Shown here piece after piece: positions 40,134 through 43,109 of a stretch of 43,109 nt of DNA. The stretch is from contig CAKZVD010000073.1 in the NCBI GenBank assembly GCA_937922085.1, positions 1 to 43,109 of the forward strand, in the 5' to 3' direction. The notes beneath the pieces were generated by a model. The model saw only the letters and a list, made by a program, of their open reading frames with translations, was not told the DNA's origin and did no database searches. The stretch is from an uncultured Tenacibaculum sp. (lineage in GTDB: Bacteria > Bacteroidota > Bacteroidia > Flavobacteriales > Flavobacteriaceae). The stretch's first letter is position 1. Every line of letters begins with the position of its first letter. A program made the position numbers and the translations under genes.

Positions 40134-40967
40134 CTATATTTTTATGGTTAACACGGGTAAGTTAGCATGATTGGCTACATCTTCTGATATGCTTCCATTA
40201 AACAAATGATCTAAACCATTCCTTCCATGTGTAGCGATTACTACTAAATTAGTATTATTAGCATTCGCATAATTAAGAATCCCTTTTTCAATACTATAAT
40301 CACTTATATATATAATACTATTTAATAAAGCGGTGTTGCCTTCTGCTTTTTCTAAGAATTTTGAAGCATATTTTTTTTGTTCAAAAGTGCTTTTAAATTT
40401 AGAATAGGGGGTACTTATATGAAGCAATTGCATTTTACAATTTAAGAGGTTCATTAATGCTTTTGCTTTTTGGTAGGGAATAATACTATCATCAGAGAAA
40501 TCACAAGCAAAAACAGCGTTTTTTAAATTTTTGATTGTAGGCAGTCCTTTTGTAATTAATACAGGTATAGTAGAACTTCTTACTACTTTTTCAGTATTAG
40601 AACCTATAAAAACTTCTTTCATTCCTGAAACTCCATGAGACCCCATCACTATTAAATCTGCATTTTCTTCTTTTGCAATATTTTTTAATTCATTAAAAAT
40701 TTTATGTTGTTTAATTATCGGAACAGTTTCAACCCCTTCCAAGTATTTTTTATTTAAGAAATCCGTGAACTTTTTCTCTGCTAATTTTGAATGAAAAATA
40801 GCTTGTTCTTGAATATAATTATCAGATTGATTTATTAGTGAGTTAGATAACTCTAACATGTGTACTACAATTAATTTTGCATGGTGCTTTTTAGCAATAA
40901 AAGCAGCAGTTCTTAAAGCGTTTTCTGAAAAAGGAGAAAAATCTACAGGGACAATTATTTTTTTCAT
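40134..40967 (-). CDS. universal stress protein with two UspA domains
   Basis: 277 residues with two tandem Usp domains (about 1-140 and 150-277). The ATP-binding motif G-x2-G-x9-G-S is complete in domain 1 (GSHGVSGMKEVFIGS); in domain 2 the first Gly is Ala (ATHGRNGLDHLFNGS). Both domains start with the usual strand (KIIVPVDFSPFSENALRTA; LKNAVFACDFSDDS). Cytosolic stress or low-oxygen adaptation protein. Divergent from a Crp/Fnr regulator, with an FNR-like box 53 bp upstream of its ATG, hinting at oxygen-linked control. Confidence 0.92.
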   Translation of the reverse strand: MKKIIVPVDFSPFSENALRTAAFIAKKHHAKLIVVHMLELSNSLINQSDNYIQEQAIFHSKLAEKKFTDFLNKKYLEGVETVPIIKQHKIFNELKNIAKEENADLIVMGSHGVSGMKEVFIGSNTEKVVRSSTIPVLITKGLPTIKNLKNAVFACDFSDDSIIPYQKAKALMNLLNCKMQLLHISTPYSKFKSTFEQKKYASKFLEKAEGNTALLNSIIYISDYSIEKGILNYANANNTNLVVIATHGRNGLDHLFNGSISEDVANHANLPVLTIKI

Positions 40968-41020
40968 GAGAATTGTTTTTATTGTGGTATAAAGGTATAG
41001 AGATGTTTATTGGTAGAATA

Positions 41021-41032
41021 TGATTTTTATCA
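41021..41032. promoter_or_regulatory. FNR/CRP-like box upstream of usp
   Basis: TGAT-TTTT-ATCA is a perfect palindrome fitting the FNR consensus TTGAT-N4-ATCAA except for the outermost bases. It lies in the 343-bp divergent gap 40968-41310 between usp and the Crp/Fnr gene. The gap also holds a TATTTTTG box at 41278-41285, 26 bp before the regulator ATG, and no gene. Confidence 0.55.
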
Positions 41033-41310
41033 TTGTAATTGTAGTATAATAGAGGTAAGTATTTTAGTGATGTTGTAGAAAATTAATCAATAAAATTAAC
41101 AAACAAGAGTAGTATATTTAGAGTTAAATTTTCTATAAGTGTAAGAATTAAGGAAATACCTAATACTTACTAATAAGATAATTTTCAGTTTAGAAAATAA
41201 AATTTGAAAAGACATTTTTTGCTATAAATAAGCTTAATCTATGTGGCTTAAAAATACAATAAATACCTTATTTTCTGTATTTTTGAAATACTTCAATTTA
41301 AAATGTTATA

Positions 41311-41997
41311 ATGGGGAAATGTGAACAATGTATGGTACGACAACTTAATTCTATAAAAGAATTAAGTAAAGACGAGTTAATACGAATATCTCATTGTAAA
41401 ACGATGAAAATCATAAAAAAAGGAGAAGTAATTTTTAATGAAGGAGATTATATAAATGGTGTTTTTTGTATAAAATCTGGTATTTGTAAAGTTTCTAAAA
41501 TGAGTGAAAATGGACGTGATCAAATTATTCATTTAATAAAGAGAGGAGATTTATTAGGACAGCGAAGTTTAATAAGTGACGAAGTTGCAAATTTAAAAGC
41601 TACAGCTGTAAATGATATGGAAGTATGTTTTATTCCTAAACAAGAAATTCTAAAAGATTTACACAAGAATCCGAATTTTAGTATGTCTGTATTAAAAAAT
41701 ATGGCTAATTCTTTAAAGGATACAGATAATATTGTAGTAAATATGGCACAAAAATCTGTAAGACAACGTTTGGCAAGTTCATTACTTTATTTAGAGGAAA
41801 ACTTTGGGGTAAATAAAGATGGAGGTGTAAATATAAATTTAACCAGAGAAGATATTGCTAATATAATAGGAACAGCAACAGAAAGTACTATTAGACTCTT
41901 GTCTGAATTTAAAAAGAAAGACTATATTAAACTGGTTAAAAAAGAAATTGTTATTCTTAATAGAAATGAATTAAAATCTATAGAGGTATTTACTTAA
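41311..41997 (+). CDS. Crp/Fnr family transcriptional regulator
   Basis: 228 residues. Cyclic-nucleotide-type sensor domain (about 25-140: IIKKGEVIFNEGDYINGVFCIKSGICKV, IHLIKRGDLLGQRSLI) and a Crp-type winged helix (about 155-222: RQRLASSLLYLEENFG, NLTREDIANIIGTATESTIRLLSEF). The N-terminus MGKCEQCMVRQ has a CxxC and further cysteines follow (SHCKTM), so an iron-sulfur cluster is possible though the classical Fnr spacing is not matched. Paired with usp as often in Flavobacteriia. Its 3' end overlaps the convergent transposase by 4 bp. Confidence 0.9.
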   Translation: MGKCEQCMVRQLNSIKELSKDELIRISHCKTMKIIKKGEVIFNEGDYINGVFCIKSGICKVSKMSENGRDQIIHLIKRGDLLGQRSLISDEVANLKATAVNDMEVCFIPKQEILKDLHKNPNFSMSVLKNMANSLKDTDNIVVNMAQKSVRQRLASSLLYLEENFGVNKDGGVNINLTREDIANIIGTATESTIRLLSEFKKKDYIKLVKKEIVILNRNELKSIEVFT

Positions 41998-42891
41998 GTA
42001 CTTATTATAATTTCCTTGTAACTAGAATGTTTATGTTTTAATAATCTCTTTATAAGGTTGTCAAAAATAGTTTGCTTGTGAATAGACCTATTAATTCGAT
42101 AACTAAATTCGTCTAAATATTTTTGAAAATGATGTGGATGTATCCATGAATGTACACTTCTTAAGTTCGATTTTAATTGATGAATTACAGTGTTAATTTC
42201 TAAAAAATCAGAATTATTACTTTTTATTTGTGTAATGTTATACTCTGATTTTAAAGGAGAATATCCTGTCCATTTATCCGTAATCACAGAGGCTTTTTCT
42301 GATATATGACTCACAAAAATACCTTTTAATTCTTCCGCAGAATAATTGTCTATTAATTTAAAGTAAGCTCTTTTTATACCCCTACCTTTACTTGTTTCTA
42401 TAGCTGCAACAACTTTCTTTTTTTTACTATCATAACTCCTACCAGTTTTTAGCTCTTCCTTACCTCCAAAAACAAATTCATCCACAAAAGCCTTTCCTTC
42501 AATTGGGTGCAACTCACTACTTTTCATTCCTATACGAGCCTTATGCATAAATAACCATGCCGTTTTACGACTAATACTCATTCGTTTAGCCATCTGAGAG
42601 GAGGAAATACTTTTAGTAGAAGTACTCATCTCATAAAGAATAATGAAAGCCTTACGAATTCCAAATTTTACTTTATGAAATACGGTATGAGCTGTTGGAC
42701 TTTCTATATGATGACAACTATTACAATCCCGAGCAAAATTCTTCTTTCGTATTGTGTATTTTTTGCAACCACATTTTCGACATTTGTAACCAGATGACCA
42801 TTTATGAGAAGCTAAATAACCAAGACAATCCTTATCAGTTTGAAAGGTGTGCCATAAATTTAACGATACTTTGACCCTTGAAGATTTCCAT
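41994..42891 (-). pseudogene. IS1595-family (ISXO2-like) transposase, frameshifted
   Basis: The 212-codon frame 41994-42629 holds the ISXO2-like DDE domain (FVDEFVFGGKE, SVITDKWTGYSPL, VHSWIHPHHFQKYLDEFSYRINR). Reading on upstream in the same frame gives the zinc ribbon (YKCRKCGCKKYT, FARDCNSCHH) and FQTDKDCLGYLASHKWSS, but no start codon. The proper start, MEIFKGQSIVKFMAH, is in another frame from ATG 42891 and runs into a stop after LSN. Removing one C near 42847-42849 joins the two parts into a normal IS1595 transposase, so a single-base insertion has probably broken it. Terminal inverted repeats were not found; the left end would lie inside the Crp gene. The remaining 218 bp to the window end show no gene, only a GCACTTTAGTGC palindrome near 42998. 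Confidence 0.8.
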
Positions 42892-43109
42892 AGTAATACT
42901 TTTTCGATTAAATATAAGTATTTAAAGTTACACCTCTAAAAATCTATTTCTGAAGGAATGTAAAAAAGATTTATTGGTCTCAAAAATAGTTAAAACTATG
43001 CACTTTAGTGCATCTCGCTTTAGCTTCTAAAAAGATTTACCTTTGTTTAATGGGTAATCAACGAACCAATGGTCATACAGTTTCAAGATTAACAGTTCAT
43101 CTAGTTTGG

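Overview
The window looks like chromosomal DNA of a marine-type Flavobacteriaceae (Bacteroidota), Tenacibaculum/Polaribacter-like in flavour; the genus cannot be fixed from sequence alone. The reasons are very low GC, almost no Shine-Dalgarno sequences, TAnnTTTG-type promoter boxes, a tmRNA whose tag reads GENNFALAA, and many families typical of this group (DUF6443/RHS pairs, DUF4846, DUF2809, DUF1361, HTH-CreD, AraC fused to TPR).

Left part (1-24.5 kb) is mostly ordinary chromosome: a two-gene RHS/YD-repeat secreted system on the minus strand (the second gene runs off the left edge); DUF4846; three small secreted-protein genes, two of them paralogous transglutaminase-like proteins; a large VPS10/sortilin-like beta-propeller exoprotein with a LolA-like lipoprotein-sorting protein; a membrane protein-winged-helix regulator-CreD locus with two matching palindromic operators; a run of small membrane proteins including a Coq4-like protein, DUF2809 and DUF1361; two duplicated outer-membrane barrel proteins around a DUF3820 gene; and a DUF2459 gene joined to a saccharopine/alanine-dehydrogenase-like enzyme.

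Middle (24.7-27.6 kb): a tandem cluster of three small Cys-rich peptides sharing a 23-residue leader that ends in Gly-Gly, a divergent small peptide gene, and a TPR-transmembrane-AraC regulator. No export or modification enzymes lie nearby.

Right part (27.8-40.1 kb) is the accessory highlight: the tmRNA gene (ssrA) has been the target of two integrative elements in tandem, about 6.2 and 5.6 kb. The 3' end of ssrA (TCGGCGTCTCCAC) occurs three times, delimiting both elements. Each element encodes, in the same order and direction, a tyrosine recombinase, an excisionase-like HTH protein, a small protein and a gene-II-like replication protein. Each has its own pair of recombinase arm-type repeats at similar distances from the cores, and each brings a different intrinsic terminator immediately after the core, apparently replacing the native ssrA terminator that now lies 12 kb away at copy 3. 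No capsid, relaxase or secretion genes are visible. Element 1 carries two secreted-protein cargo genes and a strongly structured GC-richer block that may be its origin.

The far right (40.1-43.1 kb) returns to chromosome: a two-domain universal stress protein divergent from a Crp/Fnr regulator with an FNR-like box between them, then a frameshifted IS1595-family transposase that converges on, and overlaps, the regulator.
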